The notes: a model not told the origin generated them from the letters alone. 64,000 bases of DNA from Tetmemena sp. SeJ-2015 (GCA_027382625.1 JAJKFJ010020656.1:62001-126000); one strand, 5' to 3'. Shown: positions 11,564 to 24,079, counted from the stretch's first letter. Made by a program: numbers and translations.

Positions 11564-11980
11564 CGCGCTGCTTACTCAACTCTAGGGCATCTCTCTATGG
11601 GTTGGTAAACCCAAACACACAAAGTGGAGTAATACATACACACACACTTATTGGGGAGGGGTTTATTTCGCTAATAATTTCACTCTATTCTTCTCTCTTT
11701 CTATTATCAATGTATATAAGAGAATTTATTAAATATACCTATAGCAGCACTACCTATTTAATAAATTTGCTCGTTGCATTTCCTCCTCAATTAAAATTAT
11801 CATCTGGATAGAGGTAAAAGTTGCATGCTATAAGGATAAGTTAAATTAAGCTTGTTAACAAATTAAGAAGTCGTTTGAACATTATTGCTAGAAAAATATA
11901 TGCAACTATAGTAAATAAGTAAATAGACAAAAATTTAATGGGAAGAATAATTAGTTGAGTTATTTATTGGGTGAGAATAT
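11564..11980. other. Intergenic, convergent 3' ends
   Basis: AT-rich spacer between eL22 (plus) and the GPKOW-like gene (minus). A plus-strand frame at 11560-11811 has no motif or compositional support and is probably chance. No other element is seen. Confidence 0.6.
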
Positions 11981-13212
11981 TCAGTGCTGACTCACTTGGC
12001 AGCAGTCATCCTGAGATACTGTTACAATATCGGTTAATCCTGCCTAGATTACTCATTATAATTAATCTTATTTAAAGTTAGATTACTACCTTATCTTTCT
12101 TCCTATCTCTTTCGAGTATAGGTCCAACCTCTCCTTTGAATTCTCCTCTCAGAATCATCACAGATGCTCCGGCCTCTCTAGGGATCACGGTTTCCAAGTC
12201 TTTCTCTCTTAAGTCGTCATAAACTTGCAGCTTATCATTTTCATTTTGACCTTCCAATTCAACAGCTAGAAAGCGACTCTCGCTTAAAACATCAGTCACC
12301 CTCATCTTCTTATTGTACAATCTTCCTCCAGCTATTTTCTTGGAGATTATTCTTACTATGAGATTAGGCATCACCCATTTGAGTTTCTTATAATGACTAT
12401 CTGCTTCTCTATCACTTCTCCTGTGATTATCCTCTCTCTGTTATTTATCCTACCTCTTATCGTCCTTTTAATAAGATCTGCTTCTGCTTCTCTTCGATTT
12501 TTGCTGATCCTTTTCTCTCATCATCTCTGATTTTAAGACTAGTCTCTTTCTTTTCACGTTTACAATAGTCTCGTTGAGTTTGAGTTCAACACTCACATAA
12601 GTATCTCCATCTACATCCTCAACGCTTTATTAAGGGGCATCTGCCTGCCCATCTCCCATGTACTTTTACTGTTGAGCTTTTAAAGCCTTCTTAGAGTTGT
12701 CTTGACTCAGTGCTACAATTTTTCCTTCTAGGCCTTTGTGGGTGCCTCCAGTTATGCACACAGTGCTTCCTAGTTGCATCACTTCTCGCTTTTTGAATTG
12801 AGCATGAATGCTTTTGAAGTTCTTGCCTCCTGTTGGGTCTCCAACTTTGTCCATCTAAGAGTAATCTGTGGTTACTGCTAGTCTTCTTTTGTCGAAATCA
12901 TCTCCTGGCCCCATCTTAGCCAGTTCTTCTTTGCTTAGTGGCCTTGCTCCGAGACCTAGTCTATGCTGCCTGGGAAGGTAATCTATTGGCTCTACCACCT
13001 TAGAGTTGTTAGGGTTCCTTCCGACAGGTGCGCCTTCAGCCCAACCAAACTTGGAGAGTACTGATTTTCCGAAAGCTTCAATTGGCACACGGTCATAGGC
13101 ATCTTCATCAAGATCCCTTCCTAGACTTATTTTCGAAGACGCTAGCTCCTAGGCAAAGGTCATCTAACTCTGATTTGGCCTTGCCTCTCTCTAATCTTTT
13201 AATATGACTCAT
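11981..13212 (-). CDS. GPKOW/Spp2-like G-patch and KOW spliceosome factor
   Basis: Start ATG at 13212. The N-terminal part ends in DRVPIEAFGKSVLSKFGW, the G-patch that in the Spp2/GPKOW family contacts the DEAH helicase Prp2/DHX16 during spliceosome activation. Next comes LGLGARP, a first KOW segment (GSTVCITGGTHKGLEGKI), a basic R/S/D-rich linker, and a second KOW segment preceded by MPNLIVRIISKK and GGRLYNKK and followed by ETVIPREAG and ILRGEFKGEVGPIL. This order is that of GPKOW. The family ending VSQDD reappears at about 12025-11981 in another frame, so a small AT-rich insertion near 12025-12065, probably an IES, is inferred. One extra A in the run at 13197-13200 would join the start to the MTFAQEL frame. 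Nuclear, spliceosomal. Confidence 0.85.
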
Positions 13213-13730
13213 GATTATTTATTATAATTTCTTTTAAATCTCTTGATCTGTTTAAATAGAGATGAGCTGGAAACAAGTGGCTGAATGCCTCAGCAGCTGC
13301 AGATGCAACAGTAGTCATGCCACTCTCATTTTGTGGTGGACTCATTTGCTGGGTGTCCACAGTTGAGATGTTAGTCTGATTGTAGTATTCATTTCTGCTC
13401 AATAAGGGATGTTCACTTTGGAGTGCTACCTCGCTTCCGCTACTCATTTTGCTGTCTGAATTTTCTGTTGAATACTTATTATATTAATTATAATGAATTC
13501 TATAAAATCCCTATGCTTTTATCTCCATTTATGGATATCAGTGATTTTAAGAAAATCTAAAACTAGGAAGCAATCCACAAGTTATGCTGTAAGTAGCTAA
13601 CTCAAAGTTTATTATTGACTAGGAGAGCTTAAATTTACAACCCTAGGTATTATAATAAATCCAAGTACTGCTTTCTAAATCAACTTAAGGCCAATTAAAT
13701 ATCTTGAAGAAAAAGTAAACAAAGCAAATA
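13213..13730. other. Divergent promoter region with a weak minus ORF
   Basis: Separates the GPKOW-like gene (minus) from Tousled-like kinase A (plus). A minus-strand frame at 13199-13448 starts MSSGSEVALQ and runs into the GPKOW start region. It has no recognised motif; it could be a 5' exon or chance. The remainder is AT-rich with nothing else recognised. Confidence 0.35.
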
Positions 13731-16551
13731 ATGTAGAATCTGGAATACCAGTAGAGCAAGCAGCAATATTTCAGTGAAGGAAATCACTCACCAGTTTAAC
13801 TGAGCAAGAACCTGCTCTCTCAATATCCTAACTCATTGATATCCATGGCAGATATTGAGTCAATCAACATAAAGAATTACTACCAAGAGAGTGAGGATAT
13901 GCAAAATATCAAATAGGCAATAAATAAGAAGAGGTCAAATAAGAGCTAGAAACTTGGCTTCATTTCTAATGAATCTGATATTCCTAATAGCGAGATGAGA
14001 GAGGTGAATTCATTAGAAAATGATAATGATGAGGGAGAAGACTAAGAAAATAAAAGCTCAGTGAGCGATAATTAAGAATACAATGAATAGTGTGAAGTTG
14101 ATTAGGAAGTTAAAGGCGAGAGTTCATGTATTAGATAAATAGAGGAAATGATGGAGCTAAGTAAGTTCGAAGAGGAGGAAGAAGATAGTGCAACTACTGA
14201 ATAGGAACTACAGAAAACTTTAAAAGCAACTACTACTTCACCTTCTTAATAATAATTATTTCATTTAAGGGAAAGTGACAATTTGAGAGAATAATCCACA
14301 ATTTTTATTCTTTATAGAAGGGAAGGGGCAGTCTGTAACTTGAGTATTAGAGTCTTAATGTAGGCTAAAAAAGAAGTTACGCAGATAAGAACTCATCAGA
14401 CCGTAGCAAACAAGCATAATCTGAGAAAAGTACTAAGTGAGCAAAATTAGGAAGAGAATTTAAAGATAAGTAAACAAATTTCCACTAGATTATGTCCATC
14501 GATCAAAACTCAGAATAAGAGTCATCTGAAATGATAACATCTAGGCAAAGAGTAAATAAAAAGCAACAAGACATGATAAATTAATCTAAGACGACTCTCA
14601 GTTATTCAACCACTCTATGATAGCAGCTTTTCCAAACAGTTTCGATGTGAATACCTTCTCTGAGTTCAGATAGTTTGCAAGTAATATTTTCAGAGAGAGT
14701 TAGCACCACTATTCTTTCAACAGTAATTGTGAGAGGCCCACTCAATCTTAAGATTATGATCCGATCATGGGATACTCAAATATTAACTCAAAAATTTGTC
14801 ATAGCCAAAATTGCAGTTGGTACAAGAAGTTAGAATTTGAGAGATAGGAGAATGACTAACTCAAGAATGCTTTAAAGATAAAGGATCAGGAACTCGAGAG
14901 GCACTTAGCAATTTCTAATTAGCTTAATGAAAATGTAAATCAGCTAAAGATACTTTACTAACAGAGTGAAAGTGCTCGAATGCTTCAAATTGAATCTCAT
15001 GCTAAGACTTTACAAATGCTTGAGGAGAAGGTTAGAAAAGAGAGAAGAATCTACATCAATGAGCAATCAATCAGACTTGGAAGATACACTACTTAAAGGC
15101 AAGGAACGAAGTGTCAAGAAGTTTGGGAAAAGGGTGAAGCCTTTAAGAAATTAGAGGCTTAAATTAACAACTTAACCAAAGAAAGAAGTGAGATAGAGAG
15201 ACTAAAGAGAAGCAGAGGAAACAATGGCACCAATCAAAAGAGAACTTGCTCTAATAAAAGAGCGAATGGAGGATAAAATGTGCTGCCTTTAGTGCCTACT
15301 GATGGATTTTCTTCAACTAGTGGTAGAAGCTTAGGTTGCAATTTGAATGAGATGAGCGAGTTTGATCTTGAGTAAACAGAGTTTAACAATATAGACAAAA
15401 ATGAGCAGAAGGAGATTTACTAGTTCAAGCTGAAACTTCTCGAGAATGAAGAAAAGCGGTTGAGAGATGAGCAACACTCTCTTGAGAAGGAATAAATCCA
15501 ATATTGCCAGGAGATCAAAAGGATGAGAGATGAGGAGAACTCTAAGTACTGTGGGATAAATTCGAAGTAGAGATATGCGATGCTGAATAATCGATACCTA
15601 ATCTTGAATTTGCTTGGTAAAGGTGGCTATTCTGAGGTTTACAGAGCCTACGATATGGAAACTTGCAGAGAGGTTGCTTGCAAAATTCATCATTTTGATG
15701 ATACTTGGAACGAATAGATAAAGGATTCATACATTAGACATGCACTAAGAGAAAACGAAATTCATAAAGAGCTAAACCACAGACGAATAGTTCGTCAATT
15801 TGACACAGTTGAAATAGATCACAATAATTTTTGTACTGTTCTTGAACTTTGCTCAGGCCCTGATCTCTACTTCTATCTGAAACAGTGGAAATAAATTCCT
15901 GAAAAAGAAGCGAAGCTAATTATCAGCCAAATCTTAAGCGGACTTAAATACCTTAATGATCAGAAGCAAAAGATAATTCACTACGATCTTAAGCCTCAAA
16001 ATATCCTCTTCCATTAAGGAGAGGTAAAAATTACAGACTTTGGTTTATGCAAGTGCTTGAACGAGGATGAGGATAAGATAGAATTGACTTCCTAAGGAGT
16101 TGGAACCTACTGGTATTAAGCTCCTGAGTGCTTCGTTAACAACCGTCATATTTAGATTGATTCCAAGGTAATGATAAAATTTTAAATTAAGCTTTGTTTA
16201 GGTCGATGTTTGGAGTGTGGGCGTGATATTTTTCGAGCTACTATTCGGGAAAAAACCATTTGGTCATGAGATGTCTTAGCAAGCTATTTTAGCAGATTAG
16301 ACCATTCTGAAAGTAAAAGATGTTAACTTCCCTGCTAAACCCTCAATCAGTGAAGGTTGTAAAGTAAGCTTAAAATTTAAACTAATTTTTCACCTTAGGA
16401 CTTCATCAGGAAATGTTTAGCACATCAATAGCACTAAAGATACGATGTTTACGAAGCATACTACTCTCCCTATTTAAAAGGGAATAATTCCTCCCAGCAG
16501 ATTCAACTGTCAAATTCTCAAAAATTACTTTTAAGCTAGAGTCAGAAATGA
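13731..16551 (+). CDS. Tousled-like protein kinase, copy A
   Basis: The N-terminal half is acidic and Gln-rich, then coiled coil (about 14820-15570). The catalytic domain starts near 15590 with [11 protein letters not shown], then VACKIHHF (ATP lysine), HYDLKPQN (about 15979), [23 protein letters not shown] and [19 protein letters not shown] in place of HRDLKP and the LTSQGxGTYWY activation segment are hallmarks of Tousled-like kinases, which phosphorylate the histone chaperone Asf1 and act in chromatin assembly. Two short introns interrupt the domain: 16168-16201 and 16364-16398, both GT...AG. The first is also flanked by AGGT on both sides, so an IES cannot be excluded. Frame changes near 14530 and 14620 split the N-terminal part. 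Ends at TGA 16549-16551. A related copy lies 1.1 kb downstream. Confidence 0.9.
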
Positions 16552-16689
16552 AAAACCTTATCTCTAATTAGCATATTCACTCAAACGATATATTTTTAAG
16601 CACTTAAAACATTCATTCTTAATCTTACACTAACCACACTTCATTTCTATTTATTTACCTTATAAGAAAATTCATGAACTTTGATTAAA

Positions 16690-17480
16690 ATTTAATTGAT
16701 TAAACTAATCAGCTGGTCGGATCTAAATAACTTTTTGAAAGCTCAGGGCAGCTGGAAGATAGCAAACTCAGGCTATAAAAAACGCGGCACTGAAGGAGAT
16801 TATAATATTAAATTTAATAATTTTGCTTTTAAAATTGCTGCTCCTCACTTACTATTTCGTATAATTATTGTTGTCAACAATGAATACCACAGCACAAGTC
16901 CCTATTTTACCTACTTCTTCAACTCCATTCATAATTTATTAGATAGTGAATATATGAAGGTATTTTTCCAAGCAAGATATTCAACCAAATATAGCTTTAA
17001 AAGACTCTCAACACACCCAAGCAATACAAAAATTAAGGATATCTATTTTCTTATTTTAAGCAGTCACTAAAGAAATTTGGGAAAAGCAATGTAGTGGAGA
17101 TTGAGTACAGAGCTGAGCCTACAACTGGATCAGCGCATAAGCTGGAGATCGACGAGTACATTTTAAATAATCGCCATTCTAACTCAGAAGGCCTGCCTGA
17201 CAGAATAGGCGACCAAGATAGTTTAATTCAGTTCTTAGTGATTTATGAGCTTCAATTGTCTTTTAGAATAGTTAGAACTAACTTATCGGTTAGGCTATAA
17301 GTTAGAAGGAACGAGAGCACTATAACTTCCTGAACAGCCTCAAGAGCAAGTACAATATCGATAAAAGCAAGCTGATAAATCTTGAGTGCAGGCTATCAGG
17401 TAAGATTTAAATTTAAAGGTTCTTAGAAATTTCTATAGGAAATGAGAAGGAAACTATTAGCTAAAATTTAGCACTAAGTC
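16690..17480 (+). CDS. Unknown protein between the two Tousled-like kinases
   Basis: A plus-strand frame from about 16690 (LISWSDLNNFLKAQGSW) to about 16830 and another from about 17040 (FSYFKQSLKKFGKSNVVEI) to 17230 have ordinary protein composition. The hydrophobic AT-rich part between them could be an intron or IES. A segment at 17300-17400 (HYNFLNSLKSKYNIDKSK) and a GTAAG...TATAG intron at about 17400-17440 suggest a further exon. No motif was recognised and neither start nor end is firm. It could be a small gene of its own or an untranslated/decayed region. Confidence 0.35.
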
Positions 17481-17663
17481 ATAATCTCAAAAATAGTAGT
17501 TCTCGTGGTAGCCAAATTTTTAATGTACTATTTACTTTTTTATAAGGTAACATTAACGAGTGCATTTACTTTAATTAGATTTGCATTACTTTGCTATCAA
17601 ATTTTTATCTTTTCTTAACTAAACTTCACATAGTTTATTACTGAATTGTCTAATTAATATTTG

Positions 17664-20057
17664 AGGTTTGATTGATTAAGAGTCCTGCTCGCGACTATCT
17701 ATAAATTCTAACTCTAATAATTAATTGCTGACCTCACACTCTATTAATCTAAAATCTAAGAGAAAGTCAACCTAGCCCCAGAAGCTGCTCTCAAAGATCG
17801 TTCACACCTTCGAATAATAACCTAGTAATCTATCTCCCTAATTGGCCCACAAAAACACTTCTCCTCCAGGCGACATCACTCATCTCGAACCTACTAATCT
17901 CAAAAGGTAAAGAACCACTGGTTAGCAACTTTCCTTCAATTTGAACCAAGGTCAAGCAAATTGCGTCTCACAATTTGGAGAAGATTTGATGATGCCCGTA
18001 CATACTACTATCATCCTAGATGAAAATGTTAATAGCATTAATACTGTGTAAACAAATAACAATAACAACGCTTCAACAAACCACGCTGCCACTCATTAGT
18101 AAGCCACTTCTAACAACAAGGATAACAGCCATTAAACTTCCCTGAGATCTTTCATGCAAGTTAGGCAATAATCTTCAGTAGCTCACACTGGCTTTTCTGG
18201 CATAAACTAAAACGCCCATGAGAGTCAGCTGCTACAAAAGTTGTAAGGAAGTCCAAATAGTGGTCCATAAATCTCACCTCCATTAACAATGGAAGACTCA
18301 AGCATCAAGATCATTTAGAAGCTATAATAGGAGAATGAAAAGATTAAGAGAGATCTTGAGCTTAACCAAAGAAGCTTGTGCTAAAAAGATGAAGAACTAA
18401 GCAAGGGTAACTAGTTGTTGCAGACATTCAACTCTTAAATCAAGGAGATAACTTAGATGTATGAGTAACTTGAGAACTAGAAGAAATTATTCATCGAGTC
18501 GCATATCAAAACTCTCACTCAACTTGAAGATAAGATCAGAAAGGAGAAGAGAGTGTGGCTCAATGAGCAAGCAATAAGGTTAGGTAGACTTACCACTCAG
18601 AGATAAGGAACTAAGTTTGTAGAAGTCTGGGAAGAAGGAGAGGCTTTCAGAAAGCTATACTAAAAGCTTAGGGAGATTCAATTTGAGAAAGATGAAATAG
18701 AGAAGCTTAAGAAGAATAGAAACAAGAGTAAGAATGCAAAGAAAACTCCTGGGTCTCTTCCATCTGTCCCTACTGATGGCTTCTCTAATCTCAACTCCTC
18801 TTCGACAACTTTAAACAGGGTAACATCTTTGAGTATGGTATCAATGAGTGAAAATTCTGAGTTCGATCTAGAAGAGTCGAGTTTAACAATATTGATAAAA
18901 ATGAGCAGAAGGAGGTTTACTAATTCAAGTAAAAACTTCTTGAGAATGACGAGAAAAGAATCAGGGAAGAGTTGTAAATGCTAGAAAAGGAGAAATGTAC
19001 TTACCTCAATGAGTTCAAGCGAATTAGAGATGAAGAGCACTCTAGGTATTGCGGTATCAACTCTAAGAAAAAGTTTACAGTGCTTGCAGGAAAGTATTTG
19101 GTGCTTAGCTTGCTCGGAAAAGGTGGATACTCGGAAGTTTATAAAGCTTATGATCTTGAGTAGTGCAGAGAAGTTGCTTGCAAGATTCATTAGTTTGATG
19201 ATTCATGGAATGAAGCTATCAAAGAAAGCTATATTAAGCATGCACTTAGAGAAAATGAAATCCACAAGGATCTAAACAATAGGAGAGTAGTCAAGTAATA
19301 TGACACTGTAGAGATAGATCATAACAGTTTTTGCACAATCTTGGAAATATGCTCAGGCCCTGACCTATACTTCTATCTAAAGCAGCATAAGCAGGTTCCT
19401 GAAAAAGAAGCAAAACTAATAATCTCTTAAATCCTAAGTGGTTTGAAGTACTTAAACGACTAGAAATAGAAGATCATTCATTATGATCTCAAGCCTCAGA
19501 ATATTTTGTTCCACAGCGGGGAGGTAAAGATTACAGACTTTGGTCTTTGCAAAATTATGGAGGAAAACTCTGAGAGGATAGAACTTACTTCTCAAGGAGT
19601 AGGAACTTATTGGTATTAGGCACCCGAGTGCTTCGAAGTTTCAAAGACTCCTATGATTAGCTCTAAAGTGGATATATGGAGCATCGGAGTCATATTCTTT
19701 GAGCTGCTCTATGGATAGAAGCCCTTTGGTCACGATAAATCTCAATAAGCTATCTTGCAAGACTAGACTATCTTAAATGCTCGCGAAGTTATCTTCCCAG
19801 CCAAGCCTCAAGTTTCTGATTCTTGCAAAGATTTCTTGAGAAAGTGTCTTAGCTATTATCAATATGATAGGTACGATGTATATGAAGCTTATTATAGTCC
19901 CTATCTTAGAGGCACCTCCAACCAATAAATAATTCCAACTTCATCTTCTTCATCATTGATGAGTGCGCCAGTATAGTAGTAAGCACCTTCTTTCTAGGGT
20001 ACTTTCCACTAACTCCCCTAAAACTCTTTTAATATGATGAGGCTCCAATAAAAATGA
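17664..20057 (+). CDS. Tousled-like protein kinase, copy B
   Basis: A long frame (start codon not located; opens after TGA near 17660) with an N/S/Q-rich N-terminus, a coiled coil (about 18290-19070) and a catalytic domain at about 19100-19915: [78 protein letters not shown]. It is closely similar to copy A from the coiled coil ([16 protein letters not shown] region) to the end of the kinase, but the N-terminus and the C-terminal tail differ. Unlike copy A the kinase domain has no introns. One missing base near 18878 shifts the frame between LEE and [11 protein letters not shown]. Ends at TGA 20055-20057. Role by family: chromatin-linked serine/threonine kinase, nuclear. The tandem arrangement points to a local duplication. 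Confidence 0.9.
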
Positions 20058-20202
20058 ATGCTAATAGTATTATTATTATTATTAACTGCTGTAATATTTA
20101 TTTTAAGTTCACCTTGAAGTTACTTATACCACTTGATCAATTGCAAGAAACCCTCCTCTAATTACTGCTTATATTAATAAATATTTTCTAAATTAAAACT
20201 CA

Positions 20203-21221
20203 ATGGAATCACTTTAGAAAGCCGCAATTAAGTCCACAACAAAATCTTCTGCAGGCTCCGACCTTGAGCCTATTACTAGAGATGAGTTAATAGACCTCAA
20301 GACTTCTCTTGAGAAGAAAGAAGCCAACCACGACTACGCTACCCTTTAATCTATTCTAAAGGTGCTCTCTTATAAGCGCATCACCCTAGACCTTCTCAAG
20401 CAGACCATGGTTGGAAAGACTATCAACAGCCTGACTAAGATCCCCTGCAATAAATGAAGACGCCAAAGATGAAGCATAAAAGGTGAGAGAGAAGGCAAAC
20501 ATGATCCTTCAATCTTGGAAGAAAATCTCTGCCCAAGAAAAAGAAAGCGACTGAGTCTCTTTCAAATGGCCAAAAGCTTGAAGAAGGTAGAAGAAGAGAA
20601 GAAGGTTCCCTCTGTCAAGAAAAGCAGCAGAAGATAACTCAAAGTCATCTGCTTCCAAACTCTTTATCCCTCACAGCTTAAAATCGAAGGTGTATACTGG
20701 CACCTAGTACAGAGACAACGTGAGAGTGAAGATGATTGAATTTCTTCAAGTTCATCCTGTCGAAGGATTCAACTACGAGGAGAACGAACTGGAGAGAGCT
20801 GCAAATTTTGCAATCGCCATTGAAGATGAGTTGGAAAACTTTTTGTAAGGGTAGAATATCTGAGTATCAATCAAAGTCTAGGGCTCTACTCTTCAATCTC
20901 AGAGACTAGAAGAACATTGACTTAAGAACAAAAATCATGGAAGGAAGATTGACCCCTAATGATATTGTGAAATTTGACAGCAAGCAGCTTGCCAGAAGTC
21001 ATGTTCAAGAGTTGAGAAACAAGATCCAAGACGCCAACTTGAACTCTAGAAGAACTGATTGGCACATCGAAAATGCAGGCAAGGGTAACGTTGGTTTCTT
21101 CACTTGCAAGAAGTGCGGTAGCAAGAACACTACCTACTTCTAGATGCAGACGAGAGGAGCTGATGAGCCTATGACTAACTTTGTGACTTGCCTTGATTGC
21201 AGAAACTAGTGGAAGTGCTGA
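20203..21221 (+). CDS. Transcription elongation factor TFIIS
   Basis: TFIIS rescues backtracked RNA polymerase II by stimulating transcript cleavage. Seen in order: an N-terminal helical domain (KVLSYKRITLDLLKQT, VGKTINSL), a Lys/Ser linker, the central domain that grips the polymerase (YRDNVRVKMIEFLQ, KSRALLFNLRDQKN, KIMEGRLTPNDIV), and the C-terminal zinc ribbon with TCKKCGSKNTTYFQ, RGADEPMT and FVTCLDC. The DE pair of the catalytic hairpin is present. Four single-base shifts split the frame; each sits at a homopolymer (20452-20454, 20544-20546, 20620-20623, 20849-20851), and correcting run length alone rejoins all domains. That favours sequencing error over pseudogene. Ends WKC then TGA at 21219-21221. 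Confidence 0.9.
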
Positions 21222-21362
21222 CCTTTGAGGATAACTAGATTGATAATTTATGTGAGAATTGTAGTAATTAAAACTTTAAAACTTTAAGTTTACGAGGCTT
21301 AAGAATAATGAAAAAGAACGAGTTTTTAACTTTAATTTTCTTTATCTAGAATATTCTTTACA

Positions 21363-22022
21363 TCATAATTCAGGATTAGGGAGGATCTCACCAGAATTTT
21401 CTATGACAACCTTTGCCAAAAAGGAAAATATATTTCATAAATCTGCCTTTGGAATTGAGACATGAGTTCCCTGCTTTTCAATTTCTCTTAGGACATCGAA
21501 TCCTTCTAATAGTTCTCCAAAAACTGTGTGTCTATTATCTAGCCATGGGGCTTCTTTGAAGAGAAGCAGGAATTGGGAACTGTTAGTGTTAGGTCCTGCA
21601 TTTGCAGTTGTCAATAGACCTGCTCTTGTGTGCTTGACTTGGAAAGTTTCATCTTCAAAGCGTCTGCCATAAATTGATTCTCCACCAGAGGCATCACCCT
21701 TGTGCCAGTCTCCTCCATGTGCAGCAAAGAGTGGAATTATTCTAAAGAAGTCACTTCCCTTATAATGTAGAGGCAGCCCTGATTAGCCTACGCCTTTTTC
21801 TCCAGTACAAATAGCTCTGAAGTTTTCGGCAGTGCGTGGTGCGATATTTCCGAAGAGGCCGAAGGTTAATCTGCCTGTGGGCTTGCCATCAATAGATATG
21901 TCAAAGAAGACTCTGTGAGTCACAGTTTCTAATGGCTGTGTGTTGACTATGGGATCCTGAGCAGACCCTAGTGTAATAAACAGTGCTAAAGTAATTGTCA
22001 GTAGAGAGCAGACTTTTCTCAT
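21363..22022 (-). CDS. Secretory-pathway cyclophilin (peptidyl-prolyl isomerase)
   Basis: Begins with a signal peptide ([20 protein letters not shown]) and no obvious membrane anchor. The cyclophilin fold follows: [44 protein letters not shown] (catalytic Arg), [28 protein letters not shown] and [14 protein letters not shown]. The C-terminal family motif [10 protein letters not shown] is also in this frame, but a TGA lies between KADL and it, about 80 bases before the end. Two compensating homopolymer-length changes (ATTT and TTTTT) would read through. Predicted product about 219 residues, ER-lumen folding helper. Divergent from the gene starting at 22117, so the short gap is a shared promoter. 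Confidence 0.9.
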
Positions 22023-22116
22023 TTTGATTTGATTTATAATAGACGATCTTTCTCATGAAATTATCGTCAATATGTATGTGTTTGCATGTATTTGGATTTT
22101 GCAAAAATAAATTAAA

Positions 22117-24079
22117 ATGCAGCTATCCAGCAGACTAAGCTTAAATAAATCTTCAATCTAAAGCAAAAACAATTAGAAGTCATTCTTGCAAGATAATCTG
22201 GCTCTTTTCTAGCAACATTTATAAAGCTAAGAGAAATAAGAAAGGTAAATAAAATAGTGGCAATACTCTGATGCTCCAGGGTAAAAACAGAATGGCGGAG
22301 GGTGATTCTTAGTAAAAATTAAGATGAATTGAAGTTACTGACAGAATTCAAAAAAGCAAATCAAACTATAAGGAAGAGCCTAGTATAAATGTTAACTTGT
22401 ATTTTATTTAATAAAGCCTAGAATTATGCTTCTAAGCTATAAAAACTAGAGAGCTCTACTTAAAATCTAAGGCCATAGTTAGTTATAAGGCGATCCTATC
22501 AGAAAAGCAAAGTGTACAATTTTATATCGCCTCTATATATTAATTATGGGTTTGATCTATAATTCAGATTAAAAAGCAATTCACATTTTCATGGATAAGA
22601 ACCATATCTTGAAACTCCTCTAAAAAAGGGAAATTGACTGTATGATTAAAAGAGTGAATAGAGCAAACCATTTGATCAAAATAATAATGAAAATGCAAGA
22701 AGCGATAAATCCAACTATCCTCTAACTCAATTCACAGCCAATTATCCTCTTTCTACTGAGAGGTACAAAAAGGGTGGAGAACTTAAGATAAGAGCACTTA
22801 GAGAAAGTTAAGCGTAGTTTAGTTAGAGAAATTCAATTGAAGGAAGTAAATAAGATTGAGTGAATGCTTCAGGTATGAAGGTTATAATCAGTTCGAGATC
22901 CAAATTTTCCAGAAATAACTAAGACATCAGCTCCTCTAAAAAGTTTAGATTAGAAGATACTTCAGAAATCAAAGGCCATATAATAGAAGATGACTGCTAG
23001 TCAGTTCTAAGCAATAGTATATTTGGCAAAAATAGAATAAAGGAGTTTAATGAAGAACATAAGTCACTTGAAAAAGGCGATGACAATGATTATGAACTTA
23101 AGACTCTCAGAAGGCTAAGAGTGCATTCGATAGATTAAGGCTCTCAATCTAAAGCGCGTAAGCTAAGAGCTAATAGAATGCGTTCTGAATCCTCAAGACA
23201 TTCGATCGATATTTTATAAACTTATTTTGATATTTTCCCGACAAATCGACAAATCCAACGAACAAATCTCAATTTAAGTTTCTGCACATATTTTAAATCA
23301 AGGTGAGGAGATCAAAAGCATAATGATGACTCAGTTAACTTAAGAGTAATAGCTAGCTTTTGAAAGACTTAAGATTAAACCCTATCAGTTACTATCATAG
23401 AGAGCTTCTTTAGACGTGTCTTCTATTCCTCGAAAGAACTCCATTTAAAGCAAACCCTAGATTCCCCTCTCTGAATTAAATTTCTCTCATTTAATTTGTT
23501 AATGGCTATATGGACGCTAGTGAAGATCAGAGTAGTCGTTTAGCTTTGAAGTAAAAAGAGAGGAGTGAAAGATAAACTATTATAGTCCCCAGAGAGATTT
23601 GCAAAGATGTGAAAGTAAGGACGGAAGGGGATCTATACAAGGAGTAGAGGCTGCAACTTAGAAAAAGCAATCCTCGCTACTTTGAGATACTAGAGTCTAT
23701 TGAAAAAGCAGACCTCATTAAGCTCAAGCAAAAGAAAGAATAAATACTTCTATTTTCCCATTGATGATTCTTTTTTTTATAAGAAAGAGACGAAGCTTTT
23801 GATGGAGCGCACTCTCAAGAAGAGAATAAGGAAGGGGATCTTGAGCTTTTTCCAGTAAAAGAACAGCGAGTTCGAACATTCTCGGAAAGGAAGCAAGGAG
23901 GAAGGGAGATACTTCAACTTAGGAGCAAGGAGTGGATAAAGTAAGAGTATCATTTAAAGTCAAATGCCATCTCTATCAAACAAGAAATCAGGCAATTAAG
24001 GGACCACAGCTAGAGATATGCTCAAAGGATATTCTGCCAATCCTTTAGTCAATTTACTTACCACAAGATTATAGTCATG
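22117..24079 (+). CDS. Unknown Ser/Lys-rich protein, frame-broken
   Basis: A string of plus-strand frames rich in TAA/TAG Gln codons: MQLSSRLSLNKSS at 22117; NYGFDLQFRLKSN around 22541; a K/S/R-rich part to about 22860; MDASEDQSSRLALK at about 23514 with EICKDVKVRTEGDLYKEQRL; and a basic segment ERTLKKRIRKG at about 23801, ending near 24079 at TGA. At least four frame changes separate these pieces, so IESs, introns or indels must be present, but I could not place borders. No domain recognised. It could be one gene or two (a second starting near 23514). Divergent from the cyclophilin gene with under 100 bases between start codons. Confidence 0.45.

Noticed and set aside
11610..11650. AAACCCAAACACACAAAG as a degenerate telomere repeat
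   Set aside because: It is not C4A4 and no chromosome-end or transposon feature adjoins it.
20203..21221. Programmed +1 frameshifting in TFIIS (as in Euplotes)
   Set aside because: Shifts occur in both directions, lack a common AAA-TAA/TAG-type site, and coincide with homopolymer runs; TAA/TAG are sense codons here.
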